Below are positions 8,907-17,412 of a stretch of DNA of 64,000 nucleotides, one piece after another (the first letter of the stretch is position 1; each line of letters starts with the position of its first letter). This stretch comes from Deltaproteobacteria bacterium (GTDB lineage: Bacteria > Desulfobacterota > Binatia > Binatales > Binataceae). The notes below the pieces were generated by a model. It had not been told where the DNA came from, did no database searches, and saw only the letters and a program-made list of their open reading frames with translations. Both the position numbers and the translations under genes were made by a program. The stretch lies in NCBI GenBank assembly GCA_021831785.1, contig JAKBMB010000027.1:1-64000 (forward strand). The letters are read 5' to 3'.

Positions 8907-9650
8907 TCAGCGCTCGCCGGGCGCGTACCTTCCGGCGTACTGACCGCGCGCGAGCGTCACCAGCAGGTACGCATTCTTCCGCAGCAGCGTCGCCGCAAGC
9001 GCGCGCGTCATGTCGGGACGAATCGTCTGCGGCGCCGGATTCATGCATTTGATCGCGGGCCGCGCGCTCGCCTCGCCATCGCTCGCTCCCGCCGCTGCGG
9101 CAGCACTCTCGATCGCTCCCAGGACGACGCCGTCGCCGTTCAGCACCACCGCCGACACCTGCCGCCCCAGCGTGGCTGGCGGCGCCGGATCGGAGGGCTT
9201 CAGATGCACAAGGTCGTCGCGCACCCACTCTCCCACCGCGTGCCGGCGCGAGTACCTGATCCAGGCGGCGCGGATCTGCGGCGCGAGATTGTTGATGAAA
9301 AACGGCAAGGCGCGCATCCGCTCTGCCGCTGTCGCTCGCGGTTCCGAGGGAAGCCCGCGCACGATCCAGTCGGCCTTGCCGCGAAAATAATGAAGCACGC
9401 GCCTATAACCCATCAGTTCGAGCTGCGCCGCAGCCCGCCCGCTCATGTCTCAAAGCGAGTCGCGGCAATAGACGATGATCGGACGTTCCAGATCCAGGAC
9501 CGCCCCGGCCTCGCCGATCACCCGGCCAAGCGGCAGATGGATCGCGCCGCGGATATGACAGACCCGGTACTCGTGCGCGGGCAGGACGTCGATGACTTGC
9601 GCGCCCGCGGCGATCGAATCCAGGACCTCACGATGGTCAATCATGCGCAA
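8907..9650 (-). CDS. Rhodanese-CBS domain protein with in-frame TGA; candidate selenoprotein
   Basis: Read through TGA 9450-9452 this is 247 residues. Residues 1-66 form the first part of a rhodanese domain (IDHREVLD, VIDVLPAHEY, HIRGAIHLPL, then IVYCRDSL with the presumed catalytic Cys). TGA is next. The frame then continues without shift as DMSGRAAAQLELMGYRRV and GKADWIVRGLP, the normal second part of the same domain. The C-terminal half looks like a CBS pair (VVLNGDGVVLG; MNPAPQTIRPD). I recall relatives having Cys at the TGA position (YC-x-D-x2-C-D-x-S). A hairpin suited to a bacterial SECIS follows. Alternatives are a nonsense mutation or restart at ATG 9446. No Sec machinery genes are in the window. 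Confidence 0.7.
9419..9437 (-). promoter_or_regulatory. Candidate bacterial SECIS hairpin
   Basis: Counting from the base after TGA on the minus strand, bases 13-20 (CGGGCTGC) pair with bases 24-31 (GCAGCTCG). This is an 8-bp stem with one G-U pair, closed by the 3-base loop GGC at bases 21-23. The loop begins 20 bases after the TGA and its first base is G. These values fall in the range I know for bacterial SECIS elements (apical loop about 16-37 bases downstream, small loop with an early G, stem of at least 4 bp). GC-rich coding DNA forms such hairpins by chance, so this is supporting, not decisive. Confidence 0.5.
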
Positions 9651-9789
9651 GAGAGGCCGCTCCCGAAGGGCCGCGCTCCGCGACAGGCGCGGAATCGTTC
9701 GCTGCTATTTGCGAGCGAATTCGGTCAGGACATCGAACTGCATCCGTCCGTCCAGCAACGGACCGATCGATTGCTTCGAGACCCGGCTC

Positions 9790-10065
9790 AAGCTGGCGGC
9801 CAGGGGACTTGAGCTGCGCGTTGTCGTGTACCGCAAGCGGGTTCATCACCAGAGCCCCAAGAACTACCAACTCGACCTATTCTCACTCGACGACGGTTAC
9901 TTCGAATACTCTGCGGTGGCGACCAATCTCAGCCTCACCACGCAGGCGTTGTGGTACTTCGCCGCCGGCCTCGCTCGAATCTCGGGCCGCAAGGTCCTGC
10001 GCTGCTCCTCGAACTCCACCACCGAAAGCCTCTATGACCGAATCGCGGACCGCCTTGCCGCCTGA
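9790..10065 (+). pseudogene. IS1380-like transposase, C-terminal remnant
   Basis: The frame ending at 10065 contains VVVYRKRVHHQSPKNYQLDLF, then DDGYFEYSAVATNLSL and ALWYF, the last third of IS1380-family transposases (KNYQLDLF-DPDDG-YEYSA is a remembered family signature). The HEKT-ELK segment expected after WYF is missing; the sequence jumps to ISGRKVLRCSSN and DRIADRLAA, so there is an internal deletion. Upstream in the same frame there is no resemblance. Together with 8552-8745 it brackets the rhodanese-CBS pair. Confidence 0.6.
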
Positions 10066-10094
10066 ATTATTTTCGCTTTAGGGCTAACAGGCTC

Positions 10095-10481
10095 TTAGCC
10101 GCGCGGATAGTCGGCCTTTTGCGGAATGACGTGCCGCACTCCGCCGCGCGGCTCGGGATGGTCGCCGCGGTAGCGCGGAATCAGATGGATGTGGACGTGA
10201 AAGACGCTCTGTCCAGCCGCGCCGCCGACGTTCACGCCGATATTGTAGCCGTCGGGCTTGAGCTCTTGGGCGAGGCTCTTGCGCCGAGCCACGAGAAGCT
10301 CCGCGCAGGCGGCGATTTCATCAGGTGACAGCTCGAAGAAATCGGCGCAATGCCGCAATGGGATGATCAGCGTATGCCCCGGGCTTACCGGGTATGTGTC
10401 GGGCGTCGCGTACGCCAGTTCGTTGCGCCCGCAAACCGCGCGCGGCGCGCAGAACAAGCACGGATTGTTCGGGTCCCTCAT
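10095..10481 (-). CDS. HIT-family nucleotide hydrolase coupled to qmoC
   Basis: 128 residues with the histidine triad HVHIHLIPRY near the C-terminus and an N-terminal CLFC / CGRN cysteine pair. HIT proteins of this branch hydrolyse adenylated substrates (AMP esters, Ap4A, AMP-NH2), and some HIT enzymes are known to split adenosine 5'-phosphosulfate. Its ATG overlaps the qmoC stop (10478-10481), so it is the last cistron of sat-aprBA-qmoABC. The operon position makes APS or another adenylyl compound a plausible substrate; that is inference. Length is typical for a single-domain HIT protein. Confidence 0.9.
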   Translation of the reverse strand: MRDPNNPCLFCAPRAVCGRNELAYATPDTYPVSPGHTLIIPLRHCADFFELSPDEIAACAELLVARRKSLAQELKPDGYNIGVNVGGAAGQSVFHVHIHLIPRYRGDHPEPRGGVRHVIPQKADYPRG

Positions 10482-11650
10482 TTCGCCGCACTTGGGGCGC
10501 CGGCGACCAAGCTTCGCGCGTCAAGCAGCGATTGCGTGTAAAGCATCGCCGCCGTCCGGTAGACCACATGCCCGAACTTGGAATACGGGAAGTAGACCAG
10601 GAGGAAAAATACCAACGTCAGATGAACGAAGTACGTCGGATACGCCAGCGCGGCAAGCCCGGCTAGCCGCAGGGATTCGCACGCGAACCCGCTGGCCACG
10701 GCGAGCAGCAGAACAATCAGAAACAGCCAGTCGGTGTAAGTGCTTTTCTGCGCTCGCGCCTGCTCCCCGATCCGATGCCAAAGGAAAACGGCGAGCCCGG
10801 CCACCAGCGCGGTCCCGCTTACGTTGCCGAGAATTTTCACCGGATGCCACAGCGGCCAGGGCGTCAGATAGCCGAAGAAGTGAATCCCGATTCCCACGGA
10901 GGTGGTGGTCGCCACCAGGCCTAAAAAGCCGTAAAAAACCGCCAGGTGGGTTTTATAGAGATGCGTTTGATGAGTGGGGCGAGTTCCCACCGAATCTTCG
11001 TTGCAGCGTTTGAATTTTCCGTGTCTCAGAATGTCCGCTATCACGTGCGCGAGCGCAGCGCCAAGATTAGCGTCGCGGCCGCCGTCGGCCGCCCCGCGCC
11101 GCAGCGCCAACCAGTAGCGCACGCCCCCGGCGAGCGCGCCCACGATAGCGAGACCGACGGCGATATCGAACAGCGCCTCGACGTAAAAATCCGGGAAGAG
11201 CTTGGCGAAAACGATTCTGCCTTCCGGCAGCGCGGTGAGGCGGTCGAGCCCGGCGAGTATGGCGAGCAGAATCGCCACCGGCAACGCGAACAAGAGCGGC
11301 AGATATTTCGGTTCGCTTAGCGCCGCCCCGAGGAAGCCGGGCGCCGCGTAATGGCCGATGCTGTAGTCGCGCAGCGCCGCCATCACGCTGGCCGGCTTGG
11401 CGTCGCGCGGGCAATAAGCGCTGCACTCGCCGCACTGATGGCACATCCAGATCGATGGGTTGGCGAGCGCGCGCTCCTTTAACCCCCACTGCACCCATAT
11501 CATCTCTTTACGCGGAAAGGGATTGTCCGCGGTCGATATGGGGCACACGGTCGAGCATGTGCCGCACTGGTAGCAGAAGGAGAGGTCGCGCGCGTCAAGG
11601 TCCATTATCCGGCGCTTGAAATCGAGGTCCGGTTCAAGCTTCTCGATCAT
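10478..11650 (-). CDS. qmoC: QmoC, quinone-interacting membrane-bound oxidoreductase subunit C
   Basis: 390 residues. The N-terminal HdrC-like domain has two 4Fe-4S motifs, CYQCGTCSTVCP at about 26-37 and CHQCGECSAYCP at about 70-81. The C-terminal part is a cytochrome b-like (HdrE/NarI-type) membrane domain with about six helices and His residues in helices (HLYKTHLAVFYGFLG; WHPVKILG; YFVHLTLVF). This fusion is characteristic of QmoC, which links the HdrA-like subunits QmoA/B to the menaquinone pool and thus to APS reductase. It starts directly after qmoB stops. Confidence 0.93.
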   Translation of the reverse strand: MIEKLEPDLDFKRRIMDLDARDLSFCYQCGTCSTVCPISTADNPFPRKEMIWVQWGLKERALANPSIWMCHQCGECSAYCPRDAKPASVMAALRDYSIGHYAAPGFLGAALSEPKYLPLLFALPVAILLAILAGLDRLTALPEGRIVFAKLFPDFYVEALFDIAVGLAIVGALAGGVRYWLALRRGAADGGRDANLGAALAHVIADILRHGKFKRCNEDSVGTRPTHQTHLYKTHLAVFYGFLGLVATTTSVGIGIHFFGYLTPWPLWHPVKILGNVSGTALVAGLAVFLWHRIGEQARAQKSTYTDWLFLIVLLLAVASGFACESLRLAGLAALAYPTYFVHLTLVFFLLVYFPYSKFGHVVYRTAAMLYTQSLLDARSLVAGAPSAAK

Positions 11651-13786
11651 CTAGAACCCTTTCATCGGGTTGGGGCCGACTTGTCTTATTGTCTCGGCGA
11701 GCTCTGCGAGCACGGAAGGAAGCTTATCGTAGTCCGAAATTGCGACTTCGACCACCTGCACGCGCTCCGGCTCGAGCATCAGCCGTCCGAGAGTCTCCCG
11801 CATGTTTGCCATCCGCTTTTCGAGCAGCTCGCTGCCCTGGATAAAGTGGCACTGGTAGTCTTCGCCGGACTTGCAGCCCAAAAGCGCTACCCCGTCGAAG
11901 CCGCGCGAAACCGCGTCGGTAATCAGCACGCTGTTGACCGAGCCGATGCAGCGCACGGGTATTACGCGTATCGACGCGGGATATTCCAAGCGGTTGATGC
12001 CCGCCATGTCGAGCGCCGGATAAGCGTCGTTTTCGCAGGCCAAAGCCAGGATCCTCGGCTTGTCGGCATCGCCCTCCGGTATCTCAACCGACGTGATCAT
12101 GGTCGAGAGGATATCCACCGAGTAGTCGGCAAACGAGATTATCTGCACCGGGCAGGCTCCCATACAGATGCCGCAACGGCGGCAGCGATTGGGATTGAGC
12201 ACCGGGTTGCGCTTTTCGTTGAGCTCGAGCGCGCCGAACGGGCACTCCTGCGTGCAGCGTCCGCACGAGGTACACTTCTGCATGAAAAACGCGGGGTACG
12301 ACATGTCGCCCACACGCGGATGGACCGCCTGGCCGGCGGAGCTCTTTTCGATCGATTGCATCGCCTTGAGCGCTGCGGCGCGCCCGTCGCGAGCGGCGGC
12401 CGCCATGTCCATCGCCTGGCGCGCGGCGCCAGCCGAATATATTCCGGTGCGGCGGGTTTCGTACGGGAAACAAACGAAATTGGAGTCGGCAAAGCCGAAT
12501 TTTGTCACCGGCAGCCCTTCGCCCTGCAAGTAGCGCAGGCCTAGCGCGCTTTCACCATCGGCGGTGCTGGGCGTCATCCCCGCGGCGAGAACGATGAGGT
12601 CGATCTCCAGCGTCGCGCCCGGACCCAGCGCAGTATCGCTGACCTCGACGATGAGATTGTGCTCGCGGTCCTCGGCGACCCGCTCCACCTGGCCCTGCGA
12701 GAGCAGAACGCCCGGATCGCCCTGGACGCTGCGGTAGAAGTATTCGTACTGCCCCGGCGTCTGCATATCGCCGTAAAACACATACGCGAGCGCATCAGGC
12801 CTGAGCTCGCGCACGTAAAGGGCTTGCTTGAGCGCGACCAGGCTCGAGACGTTGCCGCCGTATGGCAGATGCGCGTCGTCGTCGCGCCCGTCGCACAAGA
12901 GGAAGAGCACGCGGCGGGCCGGCCGCCGGTCTGAAGGCCGGATAAGTTCGCCCCTTTTGGCCATGCCTTCGAACTCAAGACTGGTCGTGACGTTCGGGTA
13001 GACGCCGAGCCCATAGCGTTCGCACTTTGCCGTCGCTGTCGGCTGCCAGCCGGTGGCGGCCACGATCGCGCCGACGGTATCTTCAATCGTGCCCTCGGCA
13101 GTGCGCACTACGACCTTGAATTGCCCCGGCTCTCCTTCGGCGGATTCGACCTTCGAGGAAAGGTGAATCGTAACGTTCGGCAAAGCCCCGAGCTGCCGCG
13201 CCTGGTCCGCGACGGTAATCTCTTGCGGGGCTTGATAGGGAAAGCGCTTAGGAAACTGGCGGTAAAAATGGCTCGCCCAGCCGCCCAGTTCGCTTTGTCG
13301 CTCCACGATTACCACGCGAAAGCCGCATCGCGCCGCGCTCAGCGCGGCGCTTACCCCGGCGACTCCGCCGCCGACGACGAGCACGGCGCGCGTGTTCGCT
13401 TGAACGTACGGCTCGGGTCGGGCGACCCTGCGCGCGCGCTCAATCCCCATCCGAAGATAATCCGCCGCCAGGTCTTGCGTCTCGGGATGGTTCGGCGGAT
13501 GGCTCCACGCCACTTGCTCGCGCAAATTCACGCGCTCGACCGTTGCGCCGGGAATTCTGAAAACGTCGGTGTTGACCCGTGGGGAGCAGGCGGCGATCAC
13601 CACCGCTTCGACCGCGCCCTGCGCGACGTCGTCCCGGATAAGCCGCGCGTCCTCCAGGCAGAAGGCCGGCGATTTGCGCGCCAGACACCCTGCTTGGCTC
13701 GCAGCCGCCGCCAATTGCTCGGTATCGACCGCGTCTGCGATTACGCAGCCGGAGCAGATGTAAGCGCCCAGCTTTTTACTCGCCAT
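11651..13786 (-). CDS. qmoB: QmoB, HdrA/MvhD-like flavoprotein subunit
   Basis: 711 residues from ATG 13786 (MASKKLGAYICSGCVIADAV). Order: N-terminal HdrA-like segment with CSGC; FAD site VLVVGGGVAGVSAALSA around 135-150; two ferredoxin motifs (CTSCGRCTQECP and CRRCGICMGACP); and a C-terminal MvhD/FrhD-like domain with VIPVRCIGSVNSVLI, LLGCKSGEDYQCHF and related cysteines. This is QmoB, the electron-bifurcation-type partner of QmoA in the membrane complex serving APS reductase. The frame is open another 71 codons upstream, but that overlaps qmoA and looks random. Confidence 0.93.
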   Translation of the reverse strand: MASKKLGAYICSGCVIADAVDTEQLAAAASQAGCLARKSPAFCLEDARLIRDDVAQGAVEAVVIAACSPRVNTDVFRIPGATVERVNLREQVAWSHPPNHPETQDLAADYLRMGIERARRVARPEPYVQANTRAVLVVGGGVAGVSAALSAARCGFRVVIVERQSELGGWASHFYRQFPKRFPYQAPQEITVADQARQLGALPNVTIHLSSKVESAEGEPGQFKVVVRTAEGTIEDTVGAIVAATGWQPTATAKCERYGLGVYPNVTTSLEFEGMAKRGELIRPSDRRPARRVLFLLCDGRDDDAHLPYGGNVSSLVALKQALYVRELRPDALAYVFYGDMQTPGQYEYFYRSVQGDPGVLLSQGQVERVAEDREHNLIVEVSDTALGPGATLEIDLIVLAAGMTPSTADGESALGLRYLQGEGLPVTKFGFADSNFVCFPYETRRTGIYSAGAARQAMDMAAAARDGRAAALKAMQSIEKSSAGQAVHPRVGDMSYPAFFMQKCTSCGRCTQECPFGALELNEKRNPVLNPNRCRRCGICMGACPVQIISFADYSVDILSTMITSVEIPEGDADKPRILALACENDAYPALDMAGINRLEYPASIRVIPVRCIGSVNSVLITDAVSRGFDGVALLGCKSGEDYQCHFIQGSELLEKRMANMRETLGRLMLEPERVQVVEVAISDYDKLPSVLAELAETIRQVGPNPMKGF

Positions 13787-13787
13787 C

Positions 13788-15164
13788 TCAGCTCCCGGCC
13801 GCGCGGGCGAGCGCCTCGATCGCCATCGCCGCAGCCGCGGTAGCGTCCTGGACCGACGTTGCCACGTCAAACGGACCCCTGGCACATCCCGCGGCAAAAA
13901 TTCCGTCCTGCGGCTCGGCGCCGGCAAACCAGTCCTGATCCACCCGAAACGGGCCCGCCTGCAGCGCAGAAGGCGCGGTCTCGCGGCGAAGCGATTCACT
14001 GCCGGGCCGACGTGCTCCGTTGTTTCGCGATTCGGACAGACTGGATTCCATGCCGGTTGCGAGCACCAGCAAATCGACCTTCAAGTTTGTCTTGCGCGCC
14101 GAGAGGATATCTTCGGCTTCGACCACAAGCCGCCCGCTTTGCGGATCCAGAGCGACCTTTGCGATCTTCCCCTTCTGCACCGTGACAAAAGGGTCGCTGA
14201 GCACTTTTTTGGCGAAAAATTCGTAGGTCCCCGGCGTGCGCAGATCGATATAAAAAATATGGGCGTGTGCGTTCGGATTGCGCTCTCGCAGATAAACCGC
14301 CTGCTTGAGCGAGGCTAGGCAGCAAATCGTCGAGCAGTAGCCAAGATGGTTCTGGTCGCGTGAACCCGCGCACTGGACGAAGGCGGCGCTCTCGACCGGC
14401 GCGCCGTCGGAAGGCCGCACGATGCGGCCGTGGGTCGGCCCGTTGGGCGCCGCCATCCGCTCCATCATCACGTTGGTGATCACGTCGGCGTATTTGCCGA
14501 AGCCCAAATTATCGATTCGGCTGGCGTCGTATGGTTTCCAGCCGGTGGCGATGATGATCGCGCCCGCTCTGAGCACGATCGCCCGCGGCTCCATTTTAAG
14601 ATCGATCGCGCCGTACTCGCACACCTCCACGCAGCGCGCGCATTCGCTGAGAGAGCACGCGTCGTCGTCGATCGCGTACTTCATCGGAAACGCCATGTCA
14701 TGCGGCCGGTAGATCGCCTTGGTCTTCCCGAGGCCGAAGTTGAACGCGTCGGGGCGCTCAGCCGGGCACACCGCCACACACGCGTTGCAGGCGGTGCAGC
14801 GGTCATTCACGTAGCGCGGGCGGATCAGGACCCGCACCTCGAAATTTCCGGGGGCGCCGCCGACCGTCTCAACCTGCGCCATAGTGAAGAACCTGATTTT
14901 CGGATTATCTTTGATCCGGCGAAAGTTGATCTCCAAACCGCAGTAAGGCGGGCAAAGCTTCGGGAAGTACTTGTAGAGCTGCGCGACGCGGCCGCCGAGG
15001 TAGGGCTCCTTCTCGATTATGATCGATTCGTAGCCGGCCTCCGCCGCCTCGACCGCCGCGGTGATGCCGGCGATTCCGCCGCCGACGATCAAAATCGCGC
15101 GAGAGACTTCCGCGGCGCCGGCGCTACGGTCCGCAGAAACCGGCGATTGCGCTTGCGCGGCCAT
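13788..15164 (-). CDS. qmoA: QmoA, HdrA-like flavoprotein subunit
   Basis: 458 residues. FAD-binding motif ILIVGGGIAGITAAVEAAEAG at about 24-43. The Cys segment CPPYCGLEINFRRI, a 4Fe-4S motif CTACNACVAVCP and CARCVEVCEYGAI follow, then VQCAGSRDQNHLGYCSTICC, the typical HdrA core motif. The family is the HdrA-like flavoprotein that accepts or donates electrons to AprAB at the cytoplasmic face. qmoB starts one base after its stop. A tail of about 60 residues at the C-terminus (RNNGARRPGSE) is less conserved in appearance. Confidence 0.93.
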   Translation of the reverse strand: MAAQAQSPVSADRSAGAAEVSRAILIVGGGIAGITAAVEAAEAGYESIIIEKEPYLGGRVAQLYKYFPKLCPPYCGLEINFRRIKDNPKIRFFTMAQVETVGGAPGNFEVRVLIRPRYVNDRCTACNACVAVCPAERPDAFNFGLGKTKAIYRPHDMAFPMKYAIDDDACSLSECARCVEVCEYGAIDLKMEPRAIVLRAGAIIIATGWKPYDASRIDNLGFGKYADVITNVMMERMAAPNGPTHGRIVRPSDGAPVESAAFVQCAGSRDQNHLGYCSTICCLASLKQAVYLRERNPNAHAHIFYIDLRTPGTYEFFAKKVLSDPFVTVQKGKIAKVALDPQSGRLVVEAEDILSARKTNLKVDLLVLATGMESSLSESRNNGARRPGSESLRRETAPSALQAGPFRVDQDWFAGAEPQDGIFAAGCARGPFDVATSVQDATAAAAMAIEALARAAGS

Positions 15165-15361
15165 CGGCTACCAAGCCTCATCCGGCGGCGTCGCAGTTTT
15201 TCCGCGGCCCGCGGCGAATGCGCCCGCAGGGCCGTAGGTGCTGGCCTGCGCCTTGCGCGGCAACCCGGCGCGTCGGTTTCGTGCGCTCCTCAACCGGCAA
15301 GCCGCGCGCGTCAAGCTCCGAACGTTGTCCCCGCGCATCTTTACGTCAGACCATACCGGGT

Positions 15362-17239
15362 CTAAGGAAGCAGAGCGACGTAAGGCTTTTTAACCACCGC
15401 CCATTCGTTTTTGTCGGCATCGAAGCGCGAAACGCTAAAGCACTTCCAGTTGGCGTCGTCGAGTTTGGGAAAATCACCGCGATAATAGTAGCCCGGCCAG
15501 CGTGTTTCTTCGCGGAACAGCACATGGCGCACATGAGCCTCGGCGCAGTAGTAGCGGTCCCAAACTTCCCAGGCGCGCAAAAGGTCGTGTAGATCGGCGG
15601 CAGCCATATGTGACAGGTCCTCGCGCAGCACGTGCAGCAGCTCAAGGCCGCGCTTGAGCGTGGGCGCGTTGGTGATATAGCCGGCCCCTTGTCCGGCGCA
15701 ATATTCGTCCATGATTTTCTGAAGTCTGAGCAGGGCTTGCTTGGGATTGATCGCCTCAGGATTCACCTCGCCGCGCGTGACCAGAGCGCGCGTCTTCTCG
15801 TACACCTCGAGCGGAGCGAACAGGGTCTTTTTTATCTCTTCGATCCGATCCGGCTCCGGGGCCGCCGCCTGAGGGTTGTCGCCGATGTAGGCCACCGCCG
15901 CCTTGCCCGCCAACCGGCCCTCAGTGTAGGAGCCCGAGGAGAACTTATGGGCCGACCCGCCGACGCCGTCGCCGGCCGCGAACAGGCCGCGTACCGTAGT
16001 CATGCGGTTGTAGCCCCAAAAGTACTCCTTGGGCGCGATATCTTCGGGGCCGCTCACCCACGCGCCCGTGCCCGAGGCGTGCGAGCCCATCAGATACGGT
16101 TCGGTCAGCACCACCTCGGAGGGCATCTTGGCGGGGTCGACGTTATCGGAGGCCCACAGCAGCGCCTGCGACATGGTCATGTCCAGGAAGTCCTCCCAGG
16201 CCTCCGATTCAATCTCGCGCAGCTTCTTCGGGTCGTTCTGAACCTGCGCAAACATGGCCTGCAGGGCTTGGTCAGTGCGCAGATAATGCGGGCCGTTGCC
16301 TGCCAGGTGGTCGCGGATCATCTGATGATTGCGCAGCGGCGTGGGGATCGGCTTGCCGCCGCCGTAGGGCAGCCATTCCTGGAGCAAATCGGCCCACTTC
16401 TTCTCGACCTCTTCGCCGTAAGCGTTCTTGAGCACCGCCTTGAACAGCAAAAACCACATGCCGACCGGCCCATAGCCGTCCTTGAAGCGGGCGACGACCA
16501 GCCGATGCTCCATCTGCGTCATCTCGGCGCCGGCAGTGATCATCAGCTTGTATACCGAGCCGGTGTTCCACGGCGCGTACCAGATGCGCCCCAGGCCTTC
16601 GCCGACGGCGTGGGGCCGGAACACCTGCGTCGCGCCGCCGGCCGCGCAGATCACCGCCTTGGCCTTGAAAACGTATATCTTGGGGTCGCGCACGCTGAAA
16701 CCCACCGCGCCCGCGACGCGGCCCGGGTCGTCCTTGTCCAGGAGCAGATGGGAGATGAAAATGCGCTCGTAGATGTTCTGTTCGCCCAGCGCCTTCTTGG
16801 CTGCTTCGGCGACGATCGGCTTGTACGACTCGCCGTGGATCATCACCTGCCAGCGGCCCTCGCGCTTGTAGCGGCCCTCGGGGGTCTTGAAGAACGGCAA
16901 CCCCCACTCCTCGAACATGTGGACCGTCGAATCTACGTGGCGCGCGATGTCATACACCAAATCTTCGCGTGACAACCCCATCAGGTCCTGGCGCACGTAG
17001 CGCACAAAGTCCTCGGGCTGGTTCTCTCCCCACTTCATGCCCATGTAGCAATTGATAGCCGAGAGCCCCATCGCCACCGCGCCGCTGCGCTCGATCGCTG
17101 CCTTCTCCGCCAGCACCACGCGAAGCCCCTTGGCCTTGGCCCAGTACGCCGCCTCGTGCGCCGCGCCGCATCCCGCCATCCCGCCGCCGCAGATCAAAAT
17201 GTCGCAATCGACGACCTCGGTTTCCGGCGTGACCATCAC
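15362..17239 (-). CDS. aprA: AprA, adenylylsulfate reductase alpha subunit
   Basis: 625 residues. FAD-binding start CDILICGGGMAGCGAAHEAA, then AVAMGLSAINCYMGMKWGEN and DFVRYVRQDLMGLSRED, HMFEEWGLPFF, and ASGTGAWVSGPED. These are hallmarks of dissimilatory APS reductase alpha subunits of the fumarate reductase/succinate dehydrogenase flavoprotein superfamily. AprA carries FAD and forms the site where APS and AMP plus sulfite interconvert. AprB is encoded just upstream and QmoABC downstream, giving the electron route to the membrane. The direction (sulfate reduction or sulfite oxidation) cannot be told without dsr genes, which are not in this window. Confidence 0.97.
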   Translation of the reverse strand: MMVTPETEVVDCDILICGGGMAGCGAAHEAAYWAKAKGLRVVLAEKAAIERSGAVAMGLSAINCYMGMKWGENQPEDFVRYVRQDLMGLSREDLVYDIARHVDSTVHMFEEWGLPFFKTPEGRYKREGRWQVMIHGESYKPIVAEAAKKALGEQNIYERIFISHLLLDKDDPGRVAGAVGFSVRDPKIYVFKAKAVICAAGGATQVFRPHAVGEGLGRIWYAPWNTGSVYKLMITAGAEMTQMEHRLVVARFKDGYGPVGMWFLLFKAVLKNAYGEEVEKKWADLLQEWLPYGGGKPIPTPLRNHQMIRDHLAGNGPHYLRTDQALQAMFAQVQNDPKKLREIESEAWEDFLDMTMSQALLWASDNVDPAKMPSEVVLTEPYLMGSHASGTGAWVSGPEDIAPKEYFWGYNRMTTVRGLFAAGDGVGGSAHKFSSGSYTEGRLAGKAAVAYIGDNPQAAAPEPDRIEEIKKTLFAPLEVYEKTRALVTRGEVNPEAINPKQALLRLQKIMDEYCAGQGAGYITNAPTLKRGLELLHVLREDLSHMAAADLHDLLRAWEVWDRYYCAEAHVRHVLFREETRWPGYYYRGDFPKLDDANWKCFSVSRFDADKNEWAVVKKPYVALLP

Positions 17240-17412
17240 AGAACCTCCCGAGCTAAACTAGCGCGCTGCGCTGACCGCCGCGCGGTGTCAGGGTTAAGTC
17301 GCACTTGTTGTTTGCGCCGCCGAACGGCTAATCTGTCACGTTCGCGCCGCTTATCCCGTGCGCCATGGACGTCTCACCGCGGGAGCGCGCGCTCGCCGGC
17401 GCGGCGCCCGTT

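Noticed and set aside
8907-9446. Separate gene starting at ATG 9446 after the rhodanese TGA
   Set aside because: The sequence after the TGA is the second half of a rhodanese fold in the same frame, so it would make no independent domain; read-through or a nonsense mutation explains it better. Restart cannot be fully excluded.
8886-9812. Plus-strand frame of about 300 codons
   Set aside because: It is antisense to the rhodanese-CBS gene and its translation has no family resemblance; high GC keeps such frames open.
13787-13999. N-terminal extension of qmoB
   Set aside because: Overlaps the end of qmoA and is Arg/Pro-rich; the family starts at the MASKKLGAYIC position.
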